Source: Pseudovibrio sp. Alg231-02 (GTDB lineage: Bacteria > Pseudomonadota > Alphaproteobacteria > Rhizobiales > Stappiaceae). Taken from it: 64,000 nt of DNA. The notes below the pieces were generated by a model. The model was not told the origin of the DNA. It saw nothing but the letters and a program-made list of their open reading frames with translations, and searched no databases. Shown here piece by piece: positions 33,119-40,469 of the stretch; position 1 is the stretch's first letter, and each line of letters starts with the position of its first letter. Both the position numbers and the translations under genes were made by a program. The stretch lies in the NCBI RefSeq assembly GCF_900143565.1, contig NZ_FREX01000006.1, positions 1,753 to 65,752 on the forward strand. The letters run 5' to 3'.

Positions 33119-33449
33119 AGAGCGCGTTCCGTTTGATTGCATTCAATCAGACGACAAGAATTCGCTCCACCAAAGATGCTAGAGCGCGATGCGTAAATGA
33201 AAATGAACGCAACGTGCTCTAGCTTTTACAGTCAGCTTCATCAATCTAACTCACCATGTCCTTGACTATTATTAAGTGCATTCTGCATTTATAGCATGCT
33301 CTCGAAAAGCGGGTCCGGTTTTCGGGTGAGAATATGCCTGGTCTAGAGCGTGTTCCCGAAAAGTGGTTCCGGTTTTTGGATAAGAATACGCGCGAAATTA
33401 AAGAGTTAGAGCTTGGTGCGTGAATGCATATGAACGCAACATGCTCTAA
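33119..33449. repeat. Cluster of REP-like palindromic elements
   Basis: Two elements of the form AGAGC...GCGT-loop-ACGC...GCTCT (33,180-33,221 and 33,405-33,449) and two of the GAAAAG-x-GG-x2-CCGGTTTT type (33,303-33,330 and 33,357-33,385). The CCGGTTTTCGG type recurs at 36,190-36,240. Such elements are scattered between genes in Rhizobiales-related genomes. Confidence 0.6.
33262..33275. promoter_or_regulatory. FNR/NNR-type box upstream of nnrS
   Basis: TTGACTATTATTAA fits TTGAC-N4-RTCAA with one mismatch. It lies ~200 bp before the nnrS start and has the same core as sites near nirS (40,021) and the cupredoxin (about 36,146). It would place nnrS under low-oxygen or NO control. Confidence 0.5.
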
Positions 33450-34042
33450 TGAGAGGAGAGTGTCTCGATACGCCAGCTCGTCCAGGATATCTCTTAGCTG
33501 GCTTATGGCCATACAAGCACTGAAACCACCACATGGCATCCCATGCAGTGTTGAACCAGAATTCCCGGAAGTCGGGATGAGCAAGGCGGTAGGCAATACC
33601 TGCGCTACTTGTTTAAAAATGTTTCTTCAGCATTGGCTACACGCCTTGCCCGGGCTTTCTTATAATGAACTACGTCGCCTCTTTTGCCTATAAGGCACGA
33701 TAGCCGGTTTCCCGGAAAGAAAGTGGCTTATCCAGACACGTTTCCATGCCCAAACAGTTCCTCCGTCTTTGACAAACACATCTGCAAAAGCAGGTTTTAC
33801 TGCCGGTACGTCTGCATCCGTCACCGCGTGATACCCTATAGTCCTGGGCCCTTCCCCTCAAACCATGCGGTCACGTTTGAAGTTCGGTTCACCGGACCAC
33901 TGAAAGGTGCGTTACGTCTTCCAACAGCCCAACCCAACCTACGACAAACTGACGGTCGCTCCGCCAGCAGCCCGTTACGTAGGCATAGGTTCAGAGTATG
34001 GGAGGAAAACACGAGGGGGATAAGTTTACCCTTAAAACCAGT

Positions 34043-35575
34043 CTAGTTTTCAGGTGTTCCAACACCTGCAATCCTGTTGCCTATGTTGTACTTGCCGCGA
34101 GGCTTTCTCATGGGCAGGCGCCGCACTTCTTCCAGCGTTTGTGCATCATAAACAATGACAGCCCCATCCTCTTCCCAAACCGAAACCAGGGCGTATTTGC
34201 CATCATCTGTGAACTCCACATGGGCCGCACGGGAGCCTTTTTGAGGGCGCAGGGTCTTTACAATCTCAAGGCTCTGCTTGTCTATCACCTGGATCGCGTC
34301 TTTGTCTGGACCAAAGAAAACATCTACCCAGACATAGGGTGAGTTCTCGTGCGTCCGGGTGAAGAAGCCGGAGCCGAGCATCTCAATCTGTTTGATGGTC
34401 TCCCATGACTTCATGTCTACAATGGAAACCAGCGGTTCTCTCAGATGCGGGGTGGCCATGACGGTCCGCTCACCCATCTTCCAGGTAGAACCTGAACCCA
34501 GATGTGGCAGGCCTGCCAAGTCCAGATCAGCAATCTTGTGTCCGATAACCAAATCAACCACCTGTCCACCAATGCCACTGGGGGAAGCACCCATCACGTA
34601 TTCATCGCTTGGGTCGAGATAGAAATCTTCAACCAAACTTTTGACCGTGATCTTGCGCAAAGGGAACGGGTCTTTGTTAGGCGCAGGCCCCTCAACACGC
34701 CAGTCATGGGCAAATCCGTAATGCGGCGGATTAGGGCCATAAAACACTTCCCAAATGGAGGGCGCATCCTTCAGCGCCAACACAAAGCTCTTGCGTTTGG
34801 CGGCGAGGTAAACAGCGGAGACACGGCTTGGTGTGCCGTCCTTGCCTTGAACATGCTCTAGTTTCTGCGGGCTCAAATCATCAGCGGAGAGAATGACAAA
34901 GGTGTTGGGCAGATAATTCGCCACGGCAATCCACTTGCCATCGTGGCTCAAAGCAATATTCCGGCTGTTCAGCCCGGCACGAATACGGCTCACCTCCTGT
35001 AACGCGTAAAGGTCATACTTCAGGATCCAGCCATCGCGGGACATGATGTAGACGTAGCGCCCATCAGGGGAGAACTTGGGCTGCCCGCGTGTCCCGAATG
35101 GAATCTTGAAACGCGTCAAAACCTCGAAGCTGTCGCCATCCACCAGGCTGACAGAATGGTCGAGCGTCTCCACGACCAATGTCAGGTTCATCGGGTCGGC
35201 AGACCAGACAGGCTTCACAGTCGCTTTGTAATCATCGTTGGCAATCAGGCTCGCGGAAATCTGCTCAATCGACCATGTCGGTGCAGGCTTCAATGGCGTC
35301 TTGAGAAAAGCGCTGAGTGCATCAATCTCCTGGTCGCTCAGCATATCCTGAAAGGATGGCATCTCAGTTGCATTTCGCCCACGTTTGATTGTGTCTTGCA
35401 ACGCCGTGCCGCGCATACTTCCCAAAGTTTCGGGAAGCAGAGCCGGACCGATCAGGCCCAAACGGTTCTCACCGTGGCACTCTACACAATGCCTTTGGTA
35501 AAGAGCGACAGGGTCGGCAAGGCAAGCAGATGCTGAAAGAACAGCCGAACCAAGAGCAACAAGGAGCCTGATCAT
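34043..35575 (-). CDS. nirN: Cytochrome c - d1-type beta-propeller protein, NirN-like, 510 aa
   Basis: A signal peptide (residues 1-20) is followed by a single c-type haem motif C30-VEC-H34 and a cytochrome c domain (DTIKRGRNATEMPSFQDMLSDQEIDALSAFLK). An eight-bladed d1-type propeller fills the rest (FSPDGRYVYIMSRDGWILKYDLYALQEVSRIRAG and similar). This layout matches NirN, a periplasmic protein of the last step of haem d1 formation and its transfer to NirS; a NirC-NirF fusion is the alternative. It belongs to the minus-strand nir cluster. The clear difference from nirS is the shorter N-terminus and the weaker similarity of the propeller. Confidence 0.72.
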   Translation of the reverse strand: MIRLLVALGSAVLSASACLADPVALYQRHCVECHGENRLGLIGPALLPETLGSMRGTALQDTIKRGRNATEMPSFQDMLSDQEIDALSAFLKTPLKPAPTWSIEQISASLIANDDYKATVKPVWSADPMNLTLVVETLDHSVSLVDGDSFEVLTRFKIPFGTRGQPKFSPDGRYVYIMSRDGWILKYDLYALQEVSRIRAGLNSRNIALSHDGKWIAVANYLPNTFVILSADDLSPQKLEHVQGKDGTPSRVSAVYLAAKRKSFVLALKDAPSIWEVFYGPNPPHYGFAHDWRVEGPAPNKDPFPLRKITVKSLVEDFYLDPSDEYVMGASPSGIGGQVVDLVIGHKIADLDLAGLPHLGSGSTWKMGERTVMATPHLREPLVSIVDMKSWETIKQIEMLGSGFFTRTHENSPYVWVDVFFGPDKDAIQVIDKQSLEIVKTLRPQKGSRAAHVEFTDDGKYALVSVWEEDGAVIVYDAQTLEEVRRLPMRKPRGKYNIGNRIAGVGTPEN

Positions 35576-35690
35576 TGAATAAACTCGAATTAGGGGAAAG
35601 TACCTCTGAAGCGCAGTCGCACTGCTGGTTCAAAGCCACGCAAAACAAAGGCAAAGCAGTTCATGCGTTTCACCTTAAATGCGAACTGCT

Positions 35691-36110
35691 TTAAGGGGTG
35701 ACGGTCACCATGCCTATCATCTTCTGCGTTTCCCAATGCGGTCCACACAGATATTGCTGCGATCCCGCGCTCAGGAATGTGAACTCGAAGATCTCTTCAG
35801 GAAACAATCGATCGGACTCTTTCTCACCCGCCTCATTCAAATGAACGGTGTGGCTTGTCCGCTTATCAACATTCACCCAGCGAACGGTGGTGCCAACAGG
35901 GACAGAAAGTTTCTCAGGGCAGAACCGATACTTGTACATCTTCACGATTGTAACGCCATCCGCCTCAGCTGCCGGATATCCAAACATATCGACATAACGA
36001 GCTTCTGCTTTTGCACACAGTGCAGCAGCTTTGTCATCCGCCGCAACGGCAGGTGCTACCATAAAAAGACCCAGAAGAAGTGCGGAACAGTGAAGAAATC
36101 TTGAGTACAT
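35691..36110 (-). CDS. Exported cupredoxin (type 1 copper protein), 139 aa
   Basis: A signal peptide (residues 1-23, ending VAADDK) precedes a plastocyanin/azurin-like fold (YRFCPEKLSVPVGTTVRWVNVDKRTSHTVHL). The copper ligands are the His of TSHTV and the C-x2-H-x5-M set in YLCGPHWETQKM. It would carry electrons in the periplasm. Its position between the NirN-like gene and the NirT fusion makes it a likely electron donor to NirS in place of, or beside, cytochrome c. A partial FNR-like sequence lies about 35 bp upstream of its start. Confidence 0.82.
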   Translation of the reverse strand: MYSRFLHCSALLLGLFMVAPAVAADDKAAALCAKAEARYVDMFGYPAAEADGVTIVKMYKYRFCPEKLSVPVGTTVRWVNVDKRTSHTVHLNEAGEKESDRLFPEEIFEFTFLSAGSQQYLCGPHWETQKMIGMVTVTP

Positions 36111-36140
36111 AAAGCGCCCCCTTGCAAATGCATATCCAAA

Positions 36141-36160
36141 AATCAGTTACTATTATTGAC
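36141..36160. promoter_or_regulatory. Weak FNR/NNR-like sequence upstream of the cupredoxin
   Basis: GTTACTATTATTGACAAG shares the ACTATTATT core with the nnrS box and the overall TTGAC half site, but the symmetry is poor. Reported as a possible degenerate site only. Confidence 0.3.
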
Positions 36161-36184
36161 AAGGATACGCTCGGAAAAACTTAG

Positions 36185-36240
36185 AGCAAGTTCTGCATAT
36201 CTCTGAAAAGTGGAAACCGGTTTTCGGATAAAGATACGCA
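36185..36240. repeat. CCGGTTTTCGG palindromic repeat
   Basis: Contains TGAAAAGTGGAAACCGGTTTTC followed by GGATAAAGATACGC. It is the same family as the elements at 33,303-33,385. Confidence 0.55.
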
Positions 36241-36274
36241 AAAGCAAAAGAATAAAGGAGGATCCAACCTCCAG

Positions 36275-36304
36275 AAAAAAAGGTGGCCAATTGCTCGGCC
36301 ACCC
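36275..36304 (-). terminator. Rho-independent terminator after the NirT fusion gene
   Basis: On the minus strand GGTGGCC, eight-base loop and GGCCACC are followed by a run of seven T. It lies 12 bp past the stop codon of the multihaem gene, so that gene is transcribed apart from the cupredoxin gene. Confidence 0.8.
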
Positions 36305-36315
36305 TTTGTGTTTTC

Positions 36316-38103
36316 TTAGCGTCCTACCACATTGATTTGGGCAGTTTCGTCATCCAGTGCCAGACTGGTGTTCAACGTCACGTGGTGGAAACGTGCAGCT
36401 GAGAAGTCATCATGGATAGCAAAGCCAACTGTGTAGGTCTTGCCAGCTTCAAGCAGCACATCACCTGGCTTGTCGCTTGCCAACGGACGGGAGAAGACCA
36501 CAGTCCACATGCCAGCAGAAAGCTTGGCAGAAGCAGTGATATCACCGTCGTTTTGGACGCGACGCTCAAGCAGGTAGCCATTGGTTGCGGAACCGTCAGC
36601 ATAGACGCGCATCAGATCCATGAAGGTGCCGTCAGCCAGCAGCTGGTCGATCTCTTCAGCAGATTTCAGCTTGTTCCAACCACCTTGAGCCTTACCACGA
36701 CGCCCTTTGATCTCGACCTTTGTCCGGGTCTCACTCAGGTACTTCTGGATGGACTCTTTCGCCTTCAGCATCTCAGCAACATCACCGGAAGCAGCGATTG
36801 CTTCAGGGCCCGGATCAAACGGCATGTAAGTGTTGTCTGCATGGCATGTTGCCCAGCAACCAACCTGTTCACCCATCTTGATACCGGTGCCGGAGATCAT
36901 CATGGCAACCTTGATCTGGTTTTCAGGGTCCATCTTGCCACCGTCAACAAATGGTGCAGGTGCATGAGGAGCATCTGGCCACTGCAGGCGGAAGTAGACA
37001 TTCTCATCATCATGAGCAGCCTGCATCGTTGCGTTGATCACACCACGCTTCCCAGGAATAGGGGTCGGCTCGGTGTTGTCAGTGCCTTTGACGATCTTGT
37101 TGCCAATGTTGTTCAGCTCTTTCGCATGACAGGTTGTGCACTGGTCACCACCTTTTGTCAGCGGACGAGCACCACCGTGCTGCTTACCGTTCTGCACAAA
37201 CTCGAAGGAAGCCTGACCAGGGTAGAACAAAGTCATGTCTACGCTGTCCACTCCGCTCCAGTCGATGTTGGCACCAACAGTGTCGCCTGCATCAGCAGCA
37301 GGTGCGTCACCGGCAGCTTTTGCACGTTCTTCAGCAACGGCCGCGTCAACAGCTGCAGCAATCTGAGCCTGTGTAGCTTCCTGCTGCGCTTTCTTCGCAG
37401 TGCTTGCAGCCTCAGCTTCAGCAGCTTCTTTGGCCTCAATGCGAGCGAGGCTTTCCATGTATTCTTTTGGAATTTCGCGAACGAAGTTCTGGTTTGGTGC
37501 TTCGATCATTTCCAGATATTCGTCAGAGGCACGATCACGAACGTTGGTGTGCGCAATACCCTTGTGGCAATCAATACAGGTCTGTCCTGTCTTCATCGCA
37601 TTCAGGTGCTGCTGACGAGCGCGTGGCTTCTGGAATTCCGGCATCATGGATTCAAAATCATGACAGTTGCGGCATTCACGAGAGTCAGAGGACTTCATCC
37701 GTGACCATTCGTTTTTAGCCAGATGCAGACGTTTGTTCTCGAATTTCTCACGTGTATTGATCGTGCCGACCAGCTTGCCCCAAACTTCTTTGGATGCCTT
37801 GATCTTGCGGATGATCTTATGTGTCCAGTCTTTAGGTACGTGACAGTCTGAGCAAACTGCACCAACACCTGACCGGTTTACGTCGTGGATCGTGCCCTGG
37901 TATTCCTGATAGACGAAGTCATTCATCTCGTGGCACGAGACGCAGAATTCTTTTGTGTTTGTCGCTTCCATGGCGGTGTTGAAACCACCCCAGAAGATAA
38001 TGCCGACGACAAAGGCCGCCAAGAGGCCACCTACCGGCATTCCCCATAGGAAATACCTGCGCCAGATCGGCTTTTTCTTTTCCGTATCGTTGGACTGGGT
38101 CAT
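36316..38103 (-). CDS. NirT/NapC-like tetrahaem quinol dehydrogenase fused to an ethylbenzene-dehydrogenase-type haem domain, 595 aa
   Basis: One membrane anchor (residues ~20-42) is followed by a NapC/NirT-type domain with four c-haem motifs (CVSCH at 54-58, CSDCH, CRNCH, CIDCH). NapC/NirT proteins pass electrons from quinol to periplasmic reductases. Then comes an Ala- and Glu-rich helical linker (~220-285), a fifth motif CTTCH, and a C-terminal domain resembling the haem-binding domain of ethylbenzene/DMSO dehydrogenases, with the unusual CWATCH (C-x3-CH) motif. The ATG at 38,103 has GGAG upstream; the TTG at 38,169 is unlikely. It follows nirS after a terminator, so it probably serves as electron donor for nitrite reduction. 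A large antisense frame (36,412-37,704) is a shadow. Confidence 0.85.
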   Translation of the reverse strand: MTQSNDTEKKKPIWRRYFLWGMPVGGLLAAFVVGIIFWGGFNTAMEATNTKEFCVSCHEMNDFVYQEYQGTIHDVNRSGVGAVCSDCHVPKDWTHKIIRKIKASKEVWGKLVGTINTREKFENKRLHLAKNEWSRMKSSDSRECRNCHDFESMMPEFQKPRARQQHLNAMKTGQTCIDCHKGIAHTNVRDRASDEYLEMIEAPNQNFVREIPKEYMESLARIEAKEAAEAEAASTAKKAQQEATQAQIAAAVDAAVAEERAKAAGDAPAADAGDTVGANIDWSGVDSVDMTLFYPGQASFEFVQNGKQHGGARPLTKGGDQCTTCHAKELNNIGNKIVKGTDNTEPTPIPGKRGVINATMQAAHDDENVYFRLQWPDAPHAPAPFVDGGKMDPENQIKVAMMISGTGIKMGEQVGCWATCHADNTYMPFDPGPEAIAASGDVAEMLKAKESIQKYLSETRTKVEIKGRRGKAQGGWNKLKSAEEIDQLLADGTFMDLMRVYADGSATNGYLLERRVQNDGDITASAKLSAGMWTVVFSRPLASDKPGDVLLEAGKTYTVGFAIHDDFSAARFHHVTLNTSLALDDETAQINVVGR

Positions 38104-38233
38104 TTCCAGGCTCCGTTTTGGATTTTCTGTCGACCCATCCTTGCCGGGTCGTGTGCGGTCGGCTTTCAAGATACGGGGAGCAAATCCGCCATCTCCGACT
38201 GGTGTCCAGCCGTTGCAGTCTCGATACCGCTGA

Positions 38234-38265
38234 TAAAAAAGAAGGGCGGGCGTGGTGCCCGCCCC
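38234..38265 (-). terminator. Rho-independent terminator after nirS
   Basis: On the minus strand GGGCGGGC, a five-base loop and GCCCGCCC are followed by TTCTTTTTTA. It lies just past the nirS stop codon and separates nirS from the NirT fusion gene. Confidence 0.9.
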
Positions 38266-38287
38266 TCAAAAGGATCGTTAGATCACA

Positions 38288-39961
38288 TTAGGTAACGTGG
38301 TTCGAACGGATATGAACGTTGAACTTACCGGTTGGAGCGTAAAGGCCCTTAATCCGGGTTTTCTCTTCAAGGGTGTCTGCGTCGTAAACAACGATTTCAC
38401 CGTTTGGAGCAAGAGAGTCGCCCATATTCCAGTTGGATACCCAAACTTCAGTACCATCTGCGTTGAACTCGAAGTGAACAGCAGCATTGCCTTCTGTTTC
38501 AGTAACCTGGATTGTTTTCACAATCTCACCGGTTTCTTTCGAGATCACCTGTACAGCCTGCTGTACTTCTGGATCTGGGTGTTTGGTCTGGTCAGCCCAT
38601 ACGTACTTGGATTTTGGATGTGTACGGATGAACAGGCCTGGGCCGTCAGTTTCAACTTCGTAACACTTCTTCCAAGCTTCATCCGGACGTCCTGCTGGGT
38701 CGTTTGACCAAACAGAAACAGTACCAACGCCGAGGTGGGTTGTACCTGCAACCGGACCACACTTAGGATCGTTCCAGTTAGCACCCGGACCTGGGTGTGG
38801 AAGAGCAGCAACGTCGATCATAGCTTCGAGCTTGCGCTCTTTGGTGTCGACAACAACCATTTTGTTCGATGCGTTAGCAGCGATCTGGAAGTAACGGCCT
38901 GTTGGATCGAAGAAGCCGTCATGCAGGAACTTAGCGGAGTCGATTTTGTCGATACGAAGGTTGTCGATATCGGAGTAATCAACCTGCCACATCTGGCCAA
39001 GTTCTTTAACAGCAACCAGCCATGTAGGCTCATTTGGAGTTGTGTAGATAGCAGCAACGCGGCTTTCTTCTACATAATCTCCGTCCACGTTCACGCCGCG
39101 GGTTGAAACAACCTTAAGCGGTTCCATGGTCACTGCGTCAGAAATCACGAAGTGTGGAGGCCAGTAAGCACCACCAATGATGTATTTGCCATCGCCGGAT
39201 ACGGCAACGTCACGTGCATCATAAGCAACGGTAACTTCAGAAACGAGCATCTTGTCTGGTGTCTGCCAGAGGTCGATTTTCGTCATCTTGCCATCACGGC
39301 CCATGGTGTACCAGAAACGACCTGGATTCTCAGGCTCTGCCAGTTTGTGGTGCTCGGATGCTTTGATCACGTGCACTGCATAACCGGTAGGAATATGAAC
39401 CAGAACTTCTTTGGTGTCGCCGTCGATGACTGCAACTTTACCTGCATCACGCTCGATAACAACGAAGAAGTTTTCCCAGTTGCGGCCATGCATAGGCTTG
39501 GTTGGGTAATCTTTTTCTTCGACGTAAACCTTGCGGGTTTCCTTCATCTGAGCAAGTGACATCTCAGGTGGCTTTGGCGGATCCAACATAATGTAGGTCG
39601 CCATGTCTTTGATTTCTTGCTCGCTCAGGATTTCCGAGAAGTTGTTCATGCCGCCTTCTGTGCCCCAGGCGATGATCTTCTCAAGGCGTTCCTGACCTAG
39701 CTGAAGGGTACCACCTTCAGTGACGGTGCCGTCTTTGCCTTTTTTCTTCCAATGCGGCTCAAGGTTTTTACCTGTCGCGCCCTTGCGCAAAACGCCGTGA
39801 CAGCCTGCGCACTGCTCAAAATAAAGCTGCTTAGAACGTTCAAAGGCTTCTTCGCTCAGTGTTGGACCTTCAGCAAATGCAGGTGCAGCTGCACTACCAA
39901 GCAACATCGCGAAGCCGGCCGCTAAAGCGTACCCTGACCCACGTCTCTTATTTTGTAACAT
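38288..39961 (-). CDS. nirS: Cytochrome cd1 nitrite reductase NirS, 557 aa
   Basis: A signal peptide (residues 1-30, ending PAFAEGP) precedes a cytochrome c domain (CAGCH at 51-55) and the large d1 propeller. Conserved blocks include GKNLEPHW near the N-terminus, ISDAVTMEPLKVVSTRG, ALPHPGPGANWNDPKCGPVAGTTHLG and NADGTEVWVSNWN. The length is as expected. It reduces nitrite to nitric oxide in the periplasm. The ATG at 39,961 has GGAGATTGAGA upstream; the frame to 39,994 does not. An FNR/NNR-type box is centred ~66 bp upstream. The haem d1 synthesis genes nirE, D, L, G, H and J are not in the window. Confidence 0.95.
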   Translation of the reverse strand: MLQNKRRGSGYALAAGFAMLLGSAAAPAFAEGPTLSEEAFERSKQLYFEQCAGCHGVLRKGATGKNLEPHWKKKGKDGTVTEGGTLQLGQERLEKIIAWGTEGGMNNFSEILSEQEIKDMATYIMLDPPKPPEMSLAQMKETRKVYVEEKDYPTKPMHGRNWENFFVVIERDAGKVAVIDGDTKEVLVHIPTGYAVHVIKASEHHKLAEPENPGRFWYTMGRDGKMTKIDLWQTPDKMLVSEVTVAYDARDVAVSGDGKYIIGGAYWPPHFVISDAVTMEPLKVVSTRGVNVDGDYVEESRVAAIYTTPNEPTWLVAVKELGQMWQVDYSDIDNLRIDKIDSAKFLHDGFFDPTGRYFQIAANASNKMVVVDTKERKLEAMIDVAALPHPGPGANWNDPKCGPVAGTTHLGVGTVSVWSNDPAGRPDEAWKKCYEVETDGPGLFIRTHPKSKYVWADQTKHPDPEVQQAVQVISKETGEIVKTIQVTETEGNAAVHFEFNADGTEVWVSNWNMGDSLAPNGEIVVYDADTLEEKTRIKGLYAPTGKFNVHIRSNHVT

Positions 39962-40020
39962 TCTCAATCTCCAATGCTGGTGAGACGAGGTCACAGTGAA
40001 TTGAACGGCCGCTGTCCTCC

Positions 40021-40034
40021 TTGACTAATGTTAA
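40021..40034. promoter_or_regulatory. FNR/NNR-type box upstream of nirS
   Basis: TTGACTAATGTTAA, a TTGAC-N4-GTCAA-like palindrome with one mismatch, centred about 66 bp upstream of the nirS start. CRP/FNR-family activators such as NNR or DNR bind sites of this type in denitrification promoters. Confidence 0.6.
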
Positions 40035-40365
40035 GCAAGAAAACTTAGAACCCCGCCCTGAAACATCACGCCTCAAAAAACCGCCGAAAACTCCCCATTT
40101 AGCCAAACTTGCGACAGAACGTCTCAACCGGGCTTTTCATTCAGTGGACAATAACCATGCGTTGAAACAGCCTTGAGCTGGAACTCGGCATTAAAACAGA
40201 TAACGTATTGAAGTAATTGACTTTAATTTTATGAGCAGCTGTCGTGTGTGGCAGTCAAGGAGAATGACGAACGATCGTTCAGCTGATTCTTGCTTTTGAG
40301 ACTCCAGTTTTGCGTACTTCCAAAAACAGGCCCACAGACTCGCACATAGTTTTCAACTTCGATCG

Positions 40366-40385
40366 AATTAAACGTTTATATTTTG
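40366..40385. promoter_or_regulatory. LacI-type operator, copy 1
   Basis: AATTAAACGTTTATATTTTG, containing the palindrome TAAACGTTTA with a central CG typical of LacI-family operators, lies 84 bp upstream of the GH42 start. An identical 20-mer is at 42,477. Confidence 0.7.
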
Positions 40386-40469
40386 CAGCGCTCTCTGATA
40401 TATCTCTGGTGTGAGTGATTCTTTGAGCGTCACTTTTTGAGAGATAGTCGTTGTATTGAGGCGTTTTGA

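Larger units (their letters stand above)
33063..34042. other. 0.98-kb gene-free region with palindromic repeats
   Basis: Holds the NNR-type box upstream of nnrS and a set of Rhizobiales-like palindromic elements (33,119-33,449). From 33,450 to 34,042 several open frames exist on both strands, but none has a ribosome site plus a recognisable protein. Confidence 0.55.
39962..40469. other. Divergent promoter region nirS / GH42 gene
   Basis: Contains the FNR/NNR box for nirS (40,021-40,034) and the LacI-type operator for the GH42 gene (40,366-40,385). Between them is AT-rich DNA without further structure that I can support. Confidence 0.6.

Noticed and set aside
33246-34046. Reading frames of 89 to 120 residues between nnrS and the NirN-like gene
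   Set aside because: They cross palindromic repeats, lack ribosome sites and show no protein family.
34043-35575. A second nitrite reductase NirS or NirF
   Set aside because: It has a c-haem motif, which NirF usually lacks, and lacks the NirS-type sequence blocks; NirN-like is the better label, with a NirC-NirF fusion as alternative.
36412-37704. 430-residue plus-strand reading frame
   Set aside because: It is antisense to the multihaem NirT fusion gene, whose motifs are unambiguous; the frame has no family resemblance.
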